DNA of 15,070 nt, from assembly GCA_043738625.1 (NCBI GenBank), contig JAYUFR010000140.1, positions 1 to 15,070 of the forward strand, given 5' to 3'. Below, piece by piece: positions 1 to 7,913 of the stretch; position 1 is the stretch's first letter; every line of letters begins with the position of its first letter. Origin of the DNA: JANYCD01 sp043738625. GTDB lineage: Bacteria; Pseudomonadota; Gammaproteobacteria; Burkholderiales; Rhodocyclaceae. Position numbers and translations under genes: made by a program. The notes beneath the pieces were generated by a model, which did no database searches, was not told the DNA's origin, and saw only the letters and a program-made list of their open reading frames with translations.

Positions 1-474
1 TTCGGCAAGATAATGGGCAGTCGCCTCGCCTTCGTTGGTGAGATTGGTCGCAAGGATGACCTCTCGCACCACGCCATCGGCCGCCCGGCCAAGCAGCCGG
101 TCAAACGCCAGTTCGCGCGGGCCGACCCCGTCCAGCGGTGACAGACGTCCCATCAGCACGTAATACAGCCCGCTGAACGCGAGGGTCTGCTCCATGGTGT
201 TGAGGTCAACCGGCATCTCGACCACGCACAACAGCGAAGGATCGCGTTTGGATGAGGCGCAACGCTCACAGATATCGCTTTCGGCGAAGTTGTTGCAACG
301 GCTGCAATGACGCAAGGTTTCAAGACTGCGCGTGAGTGCCAGCGACAGGCGCTCAGCGCCTCGCGGATCGTGCTGCAGCAAGTGATAGGCCATGCGCTGG
401 GCTGATTTGGGGCCGACACCAGGCAGGCAACGCAGGGCCTCGATCAGTTCTTCGAGGCTGGTTGGCAGTGCCAT
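1..474 (-). CDS. recR: Recombination mediator RecR (partial, 3' end outside the window)
   Basis: RecR works with RecO (and RecF) to load RecA on gapped single-stranded DNA. From the ATG at 474 the minus strand reads 158 codons without a stop to the window edge; the family is about 200 residues, so roughly 40 C-terminal residues are missing. Visible in order are the N-terminal helix-hairpin-helix (LPGVGPKSAQRMAYHLL, residues 17-33), a four-Cys zinc finger (Cys57, Cys60, Cys69, Cys72), and the start of the Toprim domain (LCVVEMPVD onward, with TNLTNEGEATAHY near the edge). The start overlaps the ybaB stop as TGATG, which suggests translational coupling. Identification is firm from the HhH, zinc finger and Toprim order plus the dnaX-ybaB context. 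Confidence 0.96.
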   Translation of the reverse strand, partial: MALPTSLEELIEALRCLPGVGPKSAQRMAYHLLQHDPRGAERLSLALTRSLETLRHCSRCNNFAESDICERCASSKRDPSLLCVVEMPVDLNTMEQTLAFSGLYYVLMGRLSPLDGVGPRELAFDRLLGRAADGVVREVILATNLTNEGEATAHYLAE

Positions 475-794
475 CAGAAAGGCAGTTTCATTCCGGGCGG
501 AAGATTGAGTCCGGCGGTGAATCCAGCCATGCGCTCAGCGGTCGTACTCTCCACGCGTCGGGTGGCATCGTTGAGCGCGGCTGCGATCAGGTCTTCCAGC
601 ATTTCCTTGTCGTCCATCACCGAGGCATCAATGGAAACCCTGCGCACATCATGCTTGCAAGTCATTACCACCTTGACGGCGCCAGCGCCGGATTGGCCTT
701 CGACTTCAATCGCTGCCAACTCTTCCTGCGCTTTCTGCATGTTCTGCTGCATCTGTTGCGCCTGCTTCATCAAATTGCCCAAGCCGCCTTTCAT
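474..794 (-). CDS. ybaB: YbaB/EbfC family nucleoid-associated protein
   Basis: Small dimeric DNA-binding protein of the YbaB/EbfC family, 106 residues. It begins MKGGLGNLMKQAQQMQQNMQ, continues with a helical, Gln-rich segment, and ends with the family's C-terminal NLPPGMKLPF. The frame is open further upstream, but ATG 794 is chosen because it gives the canonical MKGGLGNLMKQ start and has a strong AAGGAG ribosome-binding site a few bases before it. That site lies within the 10-base gap after the dnaX stop. Its own stop overlaps recR by one base. The dnaX-ybaB-recR order is the standard proteobacterial arrangement. The exact role (nucleoid protein, possibly linked to RecR-mediated repair) is known only in general terms. 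Confidence 0.95.
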   Translation of the reverse strand: MKGGLGNLMKQAQQMQQNMQKAQEELAAIEVEGQSGAGAVKVVMTCKHDVRRVSIDASVMDDKEMLEDLIAAALNDATRRVESTTAERMAGFTAGLNLPPGMKLPF

Positions 795-804
795 GTGAAC
801 TCCT

Positions 805-2385
805 TCAGATAGGTTTGATCGTTGATTCGTCAATGGTGGCATCGAAAATGTCCACTACCGCACGCACGAAAGTGTCGCCTTCGATTGCGGTGATGGCCTG
901 ATCGAGGCGCTGCTTCTGGACATTTCTGGCGGCCTCCGCCGGCGTCGTCGTCGCGGTATCGGCCAGCGTAATGTTGAGTACGGCCTTGTTGCCGAAGAGA
1001 CGCTGCAACTCGCTCTCCAGCTTGTCCTGCTGTGTCTTGCCGAGCAAATGCTTATGCACGGGTGAAAGCCGCAGCGTTACCCGCGTATCGTCAGATTCCA
1101 CAAGTTCGCAATGCTGGGCCAACTGACGCGCCATGCCGGCCAGCGACAACCGCGCCACCATGGTATGCCAGTCATCGCCTTCGGCAGGCTGCAATTCGGA
1201 TTTAACAGCAGCGACGGGCACCGAAGGCAGATTGTTGGCGGACATTTGGCGTGAAGGCGCCGGCGGCGCGACCACCACGGGTCTCCCGCTACCCGTTGCT
1301 GCGGTTTCAGGACGAAACGCGACCAGCCGCAACAAGGTCATCGTAAATCCGGCATATTCGTCAGGCGCCAAGCCCAAATCGTCGCGGCCGTGAATCGCGA
1401 TCTGATAGCTGAGTTGCAAAAATTCGGCAGCAAAAGCTTCCGCATAGGGCGCCAGCCGCGCTCTTTCGGCGCTGTCGCCCAAAGCATCCGGGGCAAATTG
1501 CAACAAGCTGATGCGATGAAACAAGGTCGCCAGTTCCTGCAATGCCGAATCAAAACTGAGGCTGCGCGCCTCCATCTGGTCCGCGACCGCCAACAGCGCA
1601 GAAACATCCGCTGCAACCAGACCATCGAGCAATGCGAACAAATAGTCGTCTCCAACCGTGCCCAGCATGTCGCGCACGTCGCCCTCTTGTACCCGACCTG
1701 CGCCGTGGGCAATGGCCTGGTCGAGCAAACTCAGCGCATCGCGCATGCTGCCCGCTGCGGCCTTGGCCAAATGACGCAACGCGGCGGGTTCGAAAGCTAC
1801 TTGTTCTGCACCAAGGATTTGCGCGAGATGATCAATAATCGCGCCCTGCGGCATCTGCTTGAGGTTGAACTGCAAACAGCGCGACAGCACCGTCACCGGA
1901 ATTTTCTGCGGATCGGTAGTGGCAAGGATGAACTTGACATGCTCCGGCGGTTCTTCCAGCGTCTTCAGCATGGCATTGAATGCATGGCCGGAAAGCTGAT
2001 GGACTTCGTCGATGACATAGACCTTGAAGCGGCCGCAAGTCGGGGCGTAGACCGCCTTGTCGAGCAACTGGGTCATGTCGTCCACACCGCGATTGGAAGC
2101 GGCATCGAGCTCGATGTAATCGACGAAACGGCCACCGTCGATTTCTGTGCAGGAGGAGCAAACACCACACGGCGTCGGCGTGATCCCGGTCTCGCAGTTG
2201 AGGGCCTTCGCCATGATGCGCGCCAACGTGGTTTTGCCAACGCCACGGGTACCGGTGAACAAGTAGGCGTGATGCAGACGCTGTTCAGCCAGGGCGTGGG
2301 TCAGCGCACGCACCACGTGTTCTTGCCCCACCAGTGTGGCGAAAGATTTGGGGCGCCATTTGCGCGCCAGAACCTGGTAACTCAT
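805..2385 (-). CDS. dnaX: DNA polymerase III subunit gamma/tau
   Basis: Clamp-loader ATPase of the replicative polymerase, 526 residues. The AAA+ core is complete: Walker A GTRGVGKT (45-52), a four-Cys zinc module (Cys64, Cys73, Cys76, Cys79), Walker B VYVIDEVH with Asp126-Glu127, sensor 1 around ILATTDPQKIP, and the SRC arginine finger near residue 170. A Pro/Ala-rich linker around residues 370-400 leads to a C-terminal domain like the tau region that binds DnaB or the polymerase. The length is shorter than the E. coli tau (643). I see no A-rich slippery heptamer in the linker, so a frameshifted gamma form is not predicted from this sequence. The start ATG at 2385 gives the family's MSYQVLARKWRP. 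Confidence 0.97.
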   Translation of the reverse strand: MSYQVLARKWRPKSFATLVGQEHVVRALTHALAEQRLHHAYLFTGTRGVGKTTLARIMAKALNCETGITPTPCGVCSSCTEIDGGRFVDYIELDAASNRGVDDMTQLLDKAVYAPTCGRFKVYVIDEVHQLSGHAFNAMLKTLEEPPEHVKFILATTDPQKIPVTVLSRCLQFNLKQMPQGAIIDHLAQILGAEQVAFEPAALRHLAKAAAGSMRDALSLLDQAIAHGAGRVQEGDVRDMLGTVGDDYLFALLDGLVAADVSALLAVADQMEARSLSFDSALQELATLFHRISLLQFAPDALGDSAERARLAPYAEAFAAEFLQLSYQIAIHGRDDLGLAPDEYAGFTMTLLRLVAFRPETAATGSGRPVVVAPPAPSRQMSANNLPSVPVAAVKSELQPAEGDDWHTMVARLSLAGMARQLAQHCELVESDDTRVTLRLSPVHKHLLGKTQQDKLESELQRLFGNKAVLNITLADTATTTPAEAARNVQKQRLDQAITAIEGDTFVRAVVDIFDATIDESTIKPI

Positions 2386-2417
2386 TCCGTCGCCGTAAGA
2401 ACTCTAAAATATGTGAG

Positions 2418-2521
2418 GTGTGGCGAGCCTGAACCCCGGCACTTGCAGAATTCGGTTATGGCTGCTTCCTTCCGGACCTGACCAGATTCACCAACCCGCA
2501 ATGCGGGGAGACCCGCCACAA
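2418..2521 (-). ncRNA. ffs: Small bacterial signal recognition particle RNA (4.5S RNA)
   Basis: On the minus strand the sequence carries the universally conserved SRP RNA apical domain: GGTCAGGTCCGGAAGGAAGC, containing the GGAA tetraloop and the asymmetric internal loop bound by Ffh. The ends pair: TGTGGCG (from 2520) with CGCCACA (ending at 2419), giving an RNA of about 100 nt, the size of the E. coli 4.5S RNA. It lies just upstream of dnaX on the same strand, a frequent location in proteobacteria. Exact ends are inferred from the closing helix, so allow a few bases either way. Confidence 0.93.
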
Positions 2522-2524
2522 CAA

Positions 2525-2530
2525 ATTCTA
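2525..2530 (-). promoter_or_regulatory. Probable -10 box of the SRP RNA promoter
   Basis: TAGAAT on the minus strand, ending five bases before the predicted 5' end of the SRP RNA, which is the right distance for a sigma-70 start. No good -35 hexamer stands 16-18 bases upstream, so the call rests on the -10 and its position. The same transcript could continue into dnaX. Confidence 0.45.
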
Positions 2531-2586
2531 ACAGACGACGCACACCTGACTGGAGATTTGCAGCGTCCATCGCCCGTCAAGACGGA

Positions 2587-3597
2587 TCAAAGGAAAAAAT
2601 GGCTCAGCCACCAGGCAATGGCTGAAATCAGGGCACTCGCCGGTATCGTCAATACCCATGCCCAGGCGATACCACCGGCCACGCCCCAACGCACACTCTT
2701 CGGCCCACGCGTGGAACCCACGCCGGCGATAGCGCCAGTAATGGTGTGGGTCGTGGAAACGGGAATACCGAAACCGGTCGCCAGAAACAAGGTCAGTGCG
2801 CCACCGAAGTTGGCGGAAAAACCGCGTGGCTGATCAAGCTTGGTAATGCGTTGTCCCATTGTCTTGACGATGCGCCAACCGCCAAACATCGTTCCCAGCC
2901 CCATGGACAGGTAGCAGGCAGCGATCACCCACCAGTCAGGCCGCGCGGCCAGGGGATCGGTGAGGTTGGCTGCAATCAGCAGCATCCAGATGATGCCAAT
3001 GGTTTTTTGCGCATCATTGCCACCGTGACCCAGGCTGTACATCGCCGCAGAGATCAATTGCAGCCGGCGAAACACCATATTGGCCTTGCCTGAAGGGACA
3101 CGGATGCACATCCACGATACTGCCACCATCAGCGAACCACCGAGCAGGAAACCCAGCACTGGCGCAACAAAAATGAACAGCACCGTTTTCCCTACGCCCG
3201 CCCAAATCAGAGCGCCGAACCCGCTCTTGGCCAAGGCCGCGCCAATCAAACCGCCGATCAGTGCGTGAGAGGAACTTGATGGAATACCATAATACCAAGT
3301 GATGATATTCCATCCGGTAGCGCCAATCAGTGCACCAAACACCACGTAGTGGTCAACGATGGCAGGATCGATCGTGCCCTTGCCGATGGTGGTCGCGACC
3401 TTCAACTGAAACACAAAAATGGCGACGACATTGAAGACCGAAGCCCAGATTACGGCCTGATATGGCTTCAGAACACGGGTTGAAACAACGGTGGCGATTG
3501 AGTTTGCCGCGTCATGGAAGCCATTCATGAAATCAAAGGCCAGCGCCAGCGCGATCAATAGCAGCAGAACGCCCAGGTTGATATCGAGCGAGGCCAT
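2587..3597 (-). CDS. Inorganic phosphate transporter, PiT family
   Basis: Low-affinity phosphate permease (PitA-like), 336 residues, very hydrophobic with about ten membrane segments. Both halves of the duplicated PiT fold are visible. The N-terminal signature is GFHDAANSIATVVSTR (26-41), with IPSSSSHALIGGLIGA (105-120). The second-half counterparts are GGNDAQKT (192-199) and IPVSTTHTITGAIAGV near residue 280. Asn32 and Asn194 sit in the two symmetry-related signatures. The gene follows the DUF47/PhoU-like gene with three bases between stop and ATG, a widespread pairing in which the upstream protein is thought to control the permease. Proton- versus sodium-coupled transport cannot be settled from sequence alone. 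Confidence 0.95.
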   Translation of the reverse strand: MASLDINLGVLLLLIALALAFDFMNGFHDAANSIATVVSTRVLKPYQAVIWASVFNVVAIFVFQLKVATTIGKGTIDPAIVDHYVVFGALIGATGWNIITWYYGIPSSSSHALIGGLIGAALAKSGFGALIWAGVGKTVLFIFVAPVLGFLLGGSLMVAVSWMCIRVPSGKANMVFRRLQLISAAMYSLGHGGNDAQKTIGIIWMLLIAANLTDPLAARPDWWVIAACYLSMGLGTMFGGWRIVKTMGQRITKLDQPRGFSANFGGALTLFLATGFGIPVSTTHTITGAIAGVGSTRGPKSVRWGVAGGIAWAWVLTIPASALISAIAWWLSHFFL

Positions 3598-3600
3598 GAA

Positions 3601-4239
3601 TCAGGAATTTTCGAGAACAATGCCTTCGATGATATTCGCCACGTCTTCGCAGCGATCGGTAATGGTCTCCAGCAGTTCGTAAATACCTTTGAGCTTGATC
3701 AGCTCACGTACATCGGCCTCTTCGCGGAACAACTTGGCCATCCCGGTGCGCATGACCCGATCGGCATCCGACTCGAGACGGTCAATTTCCTGACAGGTCT
3801 TGAGGATGGCTTTGGCGTTGCTCATGTCCGGCAGCAGATTTACCGCATCTTTCACACGTTCGCAGCAAAAGCGGCAAATGTCAGCGAGTTGCACCGCCTC
3901 CTGGGTCAGCTTGCGCACGTCATACAGATGCATGGTCTCGGCAGAGTCCTGGGTCATGTCCAGAATATCGTCCATGTTTGAAATCAGCCGGTGAATGTCA
4001 TGCTGATCAATCGGCGTGTTGAACGAGGTATGCAACAACGCCATGGTCTCATGCGTTATTCGGTCGGCCCGCTTTTCCATCGAGTCGATATTTTGCCAGT
4101 GTCGCATCAAGGTTTCCGGCCCTTCGGACATATCGGCCACCAGCCTCGCCAACTCACGGCCGCCTTCTGAAATCAACTCGGCGTGGGCATTGAACAGTTC
4201 AAAAAACCTGCTCTCTCTGGGCATCAGCTTGGAAAACAT
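3601..4239 (-). CDS. PhoU-like DUF47 family protein (TIGR00153 type), phosphate transport regulator
   Basis: 212-residue, mainly helical cytoplasmic protein of the DUF47/PhoU-like family that accompanies PiT permeases. It begins MFSKLMPRESRFFELFNAHA and ends with the family's conserved block ELIKLKGIYELLETITDRCE followed by DVANIIEGIV. Repeated acidic helices such as METIR/E-x-x-D patterns (for example DRLESDADRVMR) fit the metal-binding PhoU three-helix bundle. An in-frame TTG lies two codons upstream, but ATG 4239 has AAGGCGG at good spacing and is preferred. It is cotranscribed with the PiT gene three bases downstream. The regulatory role is inferred from the family and pairing, not shown by the sequence. 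Confidence 0.9.
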   Translation of the reverse strand: MFSKLMPRESRFFELFNAHAELISEGGRELARLVADMSEGPETLMRHWQNIDSMEKRADRITHETMALLHTSFNTPIDQHDIHRLISNMDDILDMTQDSAETMHLYDVRKLTQEAVQLADICRFCCERVKDAVNLLPDMSNAKAILKTCQEIDRLESDADRVMRTGMAKLFREEADVRELIKLKGIYELLETITDRCEDVANIIEGIVLENS

Positions 4240-4311
4240 GGGCAATCCGCCTTGATATAAAAGGCCGCCAGTCTAGCAGTTCAATCCTCCTGCGTTGCAA
4301 GCGCCGCAATT

Positions 4312-4319
4312 GCTACAAT
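4312..4319 (+). promoter_or_regulatory. Candidate extended -10 promoter for the DUF2863-like gene
   Basis: TGC followed directly by TACAAT fits an extended -10 element. It would start transcription near 4326, about 27 bases before the GTG at 4353. No -35 hexamer is found at normal spacing (the nearest, TTGCAA at 4295, leaves only 13 bases). The region is the 113-base gap between divergent genes. Confidence 0.35.
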
Positions 4320-4352
4320 CCCCGCCTCCCCACTGCTTCAAAACCCTCAACT

Positions 4353-5513
4353 GTGAAACGTTCCCGCTTTCCGCGCCGCACCAAACAGACTCCCGATGTT
4401 GACGCACTCGTCCGTCTGGCGCAGGCCCTTGGCCGCTCTTCCAGCCATATCGAAGACAGCTACTGGGAAACGCGCCTCCGCTTGCTGGTGGAAAACCAGC
4501 TCAAGAACGGTAGCGACGAATCCCTCAACACAGCGCTCGACCAGCTCTACACGGGTGGCGAACGTGCCTATGATCGGCTGGCGGATCTGATAGAGGCCTG
4601 TTGCGAAAGCCGCTCCGGAGAGTTCGATCTGGTGATGTTCGCTGCGCCGGTATTGGCGTGGTCGCGCTTCACCATTCCCGCCGGCACCATTCCCGCAGAA
4701 GTCCTCACCAACGCACGCGTGCATTTGCACGCCCATGTATTTGCCCAGGACACCCGGCTCGGACTGGCCGACTTTCTGTTCGGCCCGGACCAGTTGCCGC
4801 AGGGATACTGCGAAACCGCGCAACTGCGGGACAAACTCGCCAAGGCCGCGCTACACAGCCGCGACCAGCATTTCGATCCCGCGCAAATGCCAGAAACCGT
4901 GGGTTTTCTTTCCGACACGCGTTATCTGCTCGGGGTCGTTGCGGTGCCCAGCGGCGGCGCCCTTTTTCGCTGGCAGGAAAACGATGATGATCGCGATGAA
5001 GTCCTGAAACGCTGGCGCGCGCAGGGCGGCGAAGCCTTGCGGCCCACCTTGCCAGCCTGTGCAATGGAGGCACTATTGCCATTGCCGTTTTTTTCGGCAT
5101 GCCGCGAAGCCGATCGAATTTCGCGTCCTTACTCGGTACGCGCGGGAATAGCGTTCCTCAGTACTTCGTTCAATATGGAACCCGGACAATTGCGCGCCGT
5201 GGTGGCACCATTTTTTGAACGGCAGCTCGAAGAGTATCGTATTGGCATTACCCTGGCGGGTTCGAGCGAAGTGATACATGGCGTGGTTTGGCCGCTGCTT
5301 GAAGCCGAGGATGAAAGCACCGACATCCCCGCACAGGTAGAAGCGATCCTGCGCGAGGCGGGGCTGACAGAAATTCTGTTCCTCGATCAACGCTTCCCGC
5401 TTGAGTTTTGCGAAGACTGCGGCACCCCGCTGTATCCCAACCCCGAGGGAGAGCCCGTGCACGCCGAAATACCAGAGGAACAGGTCGCTTCTGCGCCGCA
5501 ACACCTGCACTGA
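4353..5513 (+). CDS. DUF2863 family protein (function unknown)
   Basis: 386-residue soluble protein matching my memory of DUF2863, a family found essentially in betaproteobacteria; the biochemical role is unknown. A basic N-terminus (MKRSRFPRRTKQ) is followed by a helical region to about residue 90, a mixed alpha/beta middle, and a conserved C-terminal segment with a CxxC pair (Cys353, Cys356) in FCEDCGTPLYPNPEGEPVHA. That segment resembles a small metal or redox knuckle. The start is GTG; no clear ribosome-binding site precedes it. No signal peptide or membrane helix is seen. The gene stands alone: divergent from the phosphate operon and convergent with dadA, with one base between the two stop codons. 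Confidence 0.75.
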   Translation: MKRSRFPRRTKQTPDVDALVRLAQALGRSSSHIEDSYWETRLRLLVENQLKNGSDESLNTALDQLYTGGERAYDRLADLIEACCESRSGEFDLVMFAAPVLAWSRFTIPAGTIPAEVLTNARVHLHAHVFAQDTRLGLADFLFGPDQLPQGYCETAQLRDKLAKAALHSRDQHFDPAQMPETVGFLSDTRYLLGVVAVPSGGALFRWQENDDDRDEVLKRWRAQGGEALRPTLPACAMEALLPLPFFSACREADRISRPYSVRAGIAFLSTSFNMEPGQLRAVVAPFFERQLEEYRIGITLAGSSEVIHGVVWPLLEAEDESTDIPAQVEAILREAGLTEILFLDQRFPLEFCEDCGTPLYPNPEGEPVHAEIPEEQVASAPQHLH

Positions 5514-5514
5514 C

Positions 5515-6762
5515 TTATGCGGTTGCGTAGGGAGTTGGATCTACTTCGGGCTCTCGCCCGCTGAGCAAGTCCGCCAACAACTTTCCCGACCCGCACGCCA
5601 AGGTCCAGCCCAAGGTACCGTGCCCAGTGTTCAGATAAAGATTGCGATAGCGACTCTGGCCAATCAGCGGAACATTGCCCGGCGTCGCCGGCCGCAACCC
5701 GGCCCAGCAATTGAGGCCATCACGCGCAGCAATACGCGGGAACAAAGCAAAAGTCCGGGCGGCAATTGCATTGCAGCGTACAGCATTGATGCTGATGTCG
5801 TAGCCGTTGAACTCGGCAGTGCCGGCGACCCGAAACCGTTGCCCCAATCGCGTCATGACCAGTTTGTGGGCATCGTCGGTCACACTGACAGTAGGCGCCT
5901 GATCACCTGCCCCCAGCGGGATCGTGATTGAGTATCCCTTTGCCGGATAAACCGGGATACGGATACCGATGTCCTTGAGCAGCTGCGGCGTATAACTGCC
6001 GAGTGCAGCGACATAGGCATCTGCATTTAATTCTGCACCGCCGCGCAGACGCAAAGCATTTACCGTATCTGCGGAGCATACAAATCCGTCGATCGGGCAG
6101 CCATAGCGGAACTGCACCCCATGTCCGACGCACTGTCGCGCCAAACCCTGGGTAAATTTGAATGCATCCCCCGACTCATCTGTCGCAGTGTATGAACCAC
6201 CTACTATCGGCACTGCCGAATTCGTCAGTGCCGGCTCTATCGCCAGGCACTCCGGCGCACTTTTCACCACGCGGTCGCACCCGTGCTGTCGCATAAAGTC
6301 GGTCTGCGCCGTGACCCGTTCGAGCTCCCGGGCATCGGTGTAGATATGCAGGATGCCCTGCTCCAGGTGATCGTATTCCAATGCCAGCTCACGCCGCAGC
6401 ATCTTTAATCGATTGCGGCTGTAAAGCCCGAGGCGCAGCAGAGCAATGGTGTTTTGACGAGTTCGGCTTGGCCGGCATTCGGAGAGAAAACGTGCGCCCC
6501 ACACCCATTGTGCGGGATCGGCACGCAGGCGCCACAGCAATGGCGAGTCTTCACGCCCCAACCACTTGAGCATTTTCAGCAACACGTGTGGATTGGCCCA
6601 AGGTTCGGCGTGGCTGACGGAAATTTGACCGCCGTTGGCAAAACTGGTTTCCATGCCTGCTGTGGCCTGTCGTTCGACGACGGTTACCTCGTGACCGGCT
6701 TCCTGCAGATACCATGCAGTGGTAACGCCAACGACACCGGCACCCAGAACTACTACACGCAT
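5515..6762 (-). CDS. dadA: D-amino acid dehydrogenase, FAD-dependent (DadA)
   Basis: Membrane-associated flavoenzyme that oxidises D-amino acids (typically D-alanine) to 2-oxo acids and passes electrons to the respiratory chain; 415 residues, normal for DadA. The N-terminus has the Rossmann FAD motif GAGVVG (7-12) with the acidic Glu30 ending the second strand (VTVVER). The DAO-fold signatures follow: ETSFANGGQISVSHAEPW in the substrate/FAD region, then CWAGLRPATPGNVPLIG and NTGHGTLGWTLACGSGK at the C-terminus. ATG 6762 is chosen over upstream in-frame starts because it places the FAD motif at the terminus and has GGGAGGT at proper spacing. No alanine racemase gene lies beside it, so there is no local catabolic operon. 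Confidence 0.92.
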   Translation of the reverse strand: MRVVVLGAGVVGVTTAWYLQEAGHEVTVVERQATAGMETSFANGGQISVSHAEPWANPHVLLKMLKWLGREDSPLLWRLRADPAQWVWGARFLSECRPSRTRQNTIALLRLGLYSRNRLKMLRRELALEYDHLEQGILHIYTDARELERVTAQTDFMRQHGCDRVVKSAPECLAIEPALTNSAVPIVGGSYTATDESGDAFKFTQGLARQCVGHGVQFRYGCPIDGFVCSADTVNALRLRGGAELNADAYVAALGSYTPQLLKDIGIRIPVYPAKGYSITIPLGAGDQAPTVSVTDDAHKLVMTRLGQRFRVAGTAEFNGYDISINAVRCNAIAARTFALFPRIAARDGLNCWAGLRPATPGNVPLIGQSRYRNLYLNTGHGTLGWTLACGSGKLLADLLSGREPEVDPTPYATA

Positions 6763-6868
6763 CAACCGACCTCCCGGCTCGCGGAGAGATCGTGTGGAAT
6801 CATTTCGGATATCGCAAGTCTCATTCGGGTATGGTAACTTGGTGGTGAACACCTGCATGGAGTTTCGA

Positions 6869-7261
6869 ATGTCAAAGATCACGAAATCGGATGCCGAATG
6901 GCGTGCCCAGCTCACCCCAACGCAATATCAGGTTACGCGCGAAAAAGGTACTGAACGCGCATTTACCGGCGAATACTGGGACTCCCGCGACGACGGGTCA
7001 TATCGCTGTATCTGCTGCGGCGAACAGTTGTTCGTATCGGAACAGAAATTCGATTCCGGCTGCGGCTGGCCCAGTTTTTCGGCTCCGGCCGACCCTGCGC
7101 TGGTTACCGAACACGAGGACCTCAGTTACAACATGCGGCGCGTTGAAGTCACTTGTTCGAGCTGCGGAGCCCACCTCGGTCATGTTTTCGAAGATGGTCC
7201 ACAGCCCACGGGATTGCGCTACTGCATCAACTCAACATCACTCAAGCTGGAGAAGAAGTGA
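6869..7261 (+). CDS. msrB: Peptide-methionine (R)-S-oxide reductase MsrB
   Basis: Reduces the R-epimer of methionine sulfoxide in proteins; 130 residues, no export signal, so cytoplasmic. The structural zinc is held by two CxxC pairs (Cys47/Cys50 and Cys96/Cys99). The catalytic Cys119 lies in RYCINSTSL, and Cys65 in the family's SGCGWPSF is a possible resolving cysteine. ATG 6869 gives the usual short leader MSKITKSDAEW and has TGGAG upstream; longer in-frame extensions run antisense into dadA and look non-coding. It is the first gene of a plus-strand run (msrB-yciB-yciI-like-bolA-like-ppiC) and is divergent from dadA across 106 bases. Confidence 0.95.
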   Translation: MSKITKSDAEWRAQLTPTQYQVTREKGTERAFTGEYWDSRDDGSYRCICCGEQLFVSEQKFDSGCGWPSFSAPADPALVTEHEDLSYNMRRVEVTCSSCGAHLGHVFEDGPQPTGLRYCINSTSLKLEKK

Positions 7262-7267
7262 GACGGC

Positions 7268-7273
7268 TATAAT
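7268..7273 (+). promoter_or_regulatory. Perfect TATAAT hexamer between msrB and yciB
   Basis: A consensus -10 hexamer lies in the 19-base msrB-yciB gap. Initiation would fall at about 7280, on or next to the yciB ATG at 7281. No -35 match is found 16-18 bases upstream and there is no TG extension, so promoter activity is uncertain. Confidence 0.3.
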
Positions 7274-7280
7274 TGGCCAG

Positions 7281-7913
7281 ATGAAATTTCTCTTTGACCT
7301 TTTCCCGGTCATCCTCTTTTTCGCAGCATTCAAGGTTGCCGGAAGCAACCCACCGATTGCGGCTGCATTTCTGAGTCAATTTTTTGGTCTGGTCGGAATC
7401 GCAGGTGGCGTCGACGTCAAGCAGGCGCCAATTTTCGTTGCTACCATGGTTGTAATTCTTGCAACGATTGTACAAATTGCCTGGGTCCGGTTGCGCCATG
7501 GCAAGGTGGACAAAATGCTGTGGGTGAGTTTGACACTGGTCGTGTTTTTCGGCGGCATGACCCTGTGGTTCCGCGACGAAACCTTCATCAAGTGGAAACC
7601 GACGGTGCTTTATTGGGTATTCGCCGCTGTGCTGCTCTTTTCCGGAACCGTCCTCAAGAAAAATCTGATCCGCGCAGTGCTGGAGAAAGAAATGCAACTT
7701 CCCGAAACCGTCTGGGCGCGACTGAATCTGGCTTGGGTGGGGTTTTTCGCCTTCCTCGGCATCGCCAACCTTATGGTCGCGTTTGCCTTCGGTTTATCCA
7801 CCGATGTCTGGGTCAACTTCAAACTGTTTGGCGGTATGGGCCTGATGTTTGCCTTTGTCCTGCTGCAAGGCCTGATGCTTTCTAAATACATGGAAAAGGA
7901 CCCGCCCACCTGA
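7281..7913 (+). CDS. yciB: Inner membrane-spanning protein YciB (septation protein A / IspZ family)
   Basis: 210-residue inner-membrane protein with about five hydrophobic segments. It begins MKFLFDLFPVILFFAAFKV and contains the family block TLVVFFGGMTLWFRDETFIK followed by WKPTVLYW. YciB proteins are implicated in cell-envelope synthesis and septation and interact with elongation and division proteins in enterobacteria; no catalytic residues are known. The ribosome-binding site is weak (only GGCCAG next to the ATG), with TATAAT just upstream. The stop overlaps the next start as TGATG. Adjacency to a YciI-like and a BolA-like gene is a familiar proteobacterial arrangement. Confidence 0.94.
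   Translation: MKFLFDLFPVILFFAAFKVAGSNPPIAAAFLSQFFGLVGIAGGVDVKQAPIFVATMVVILATIVQIAWVRLRHGKVDKMLWVSLTLVVFFGGMTLWFRDETFIKWKPTVLYWVFAAVLLFSGTVLKKNLIRAVLEKEMQLPETVWARLNLAWVGFFAFLGIANLMVAFAFGLSTDVWVNFKLFGGMGLMFAFVLLQGLMLSKYMEKDPPT

Noticed and set aside
1390..2481. 363-codon plus-strand open frame opposite dnaX
   Set aside because: It is antisense to a complete, motif-rich dnaX and shows no family signature; long antisense frames are expected in GC-rich coding DNA.
2550..2589. Possible terminator after the PiT gene (CCGT/ACGG stem)
   Set aside because: Only four base pairs with a tight loop and no T run.
4254..4284. TTGAAC / TATATC promoter for the DUF47-PiT operon
   Set aside because: The spacer is 19 bases and initiation would fall at the ribosome-binding site, leaving almost no leader.
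6719..6868. Fifty-codon upstream extension of msrB
   Set aside because: It runs antisense into the dadA start and is not MsrB-like; ATG 6869 has a ribosome-binding site and the canonical N-terminus.
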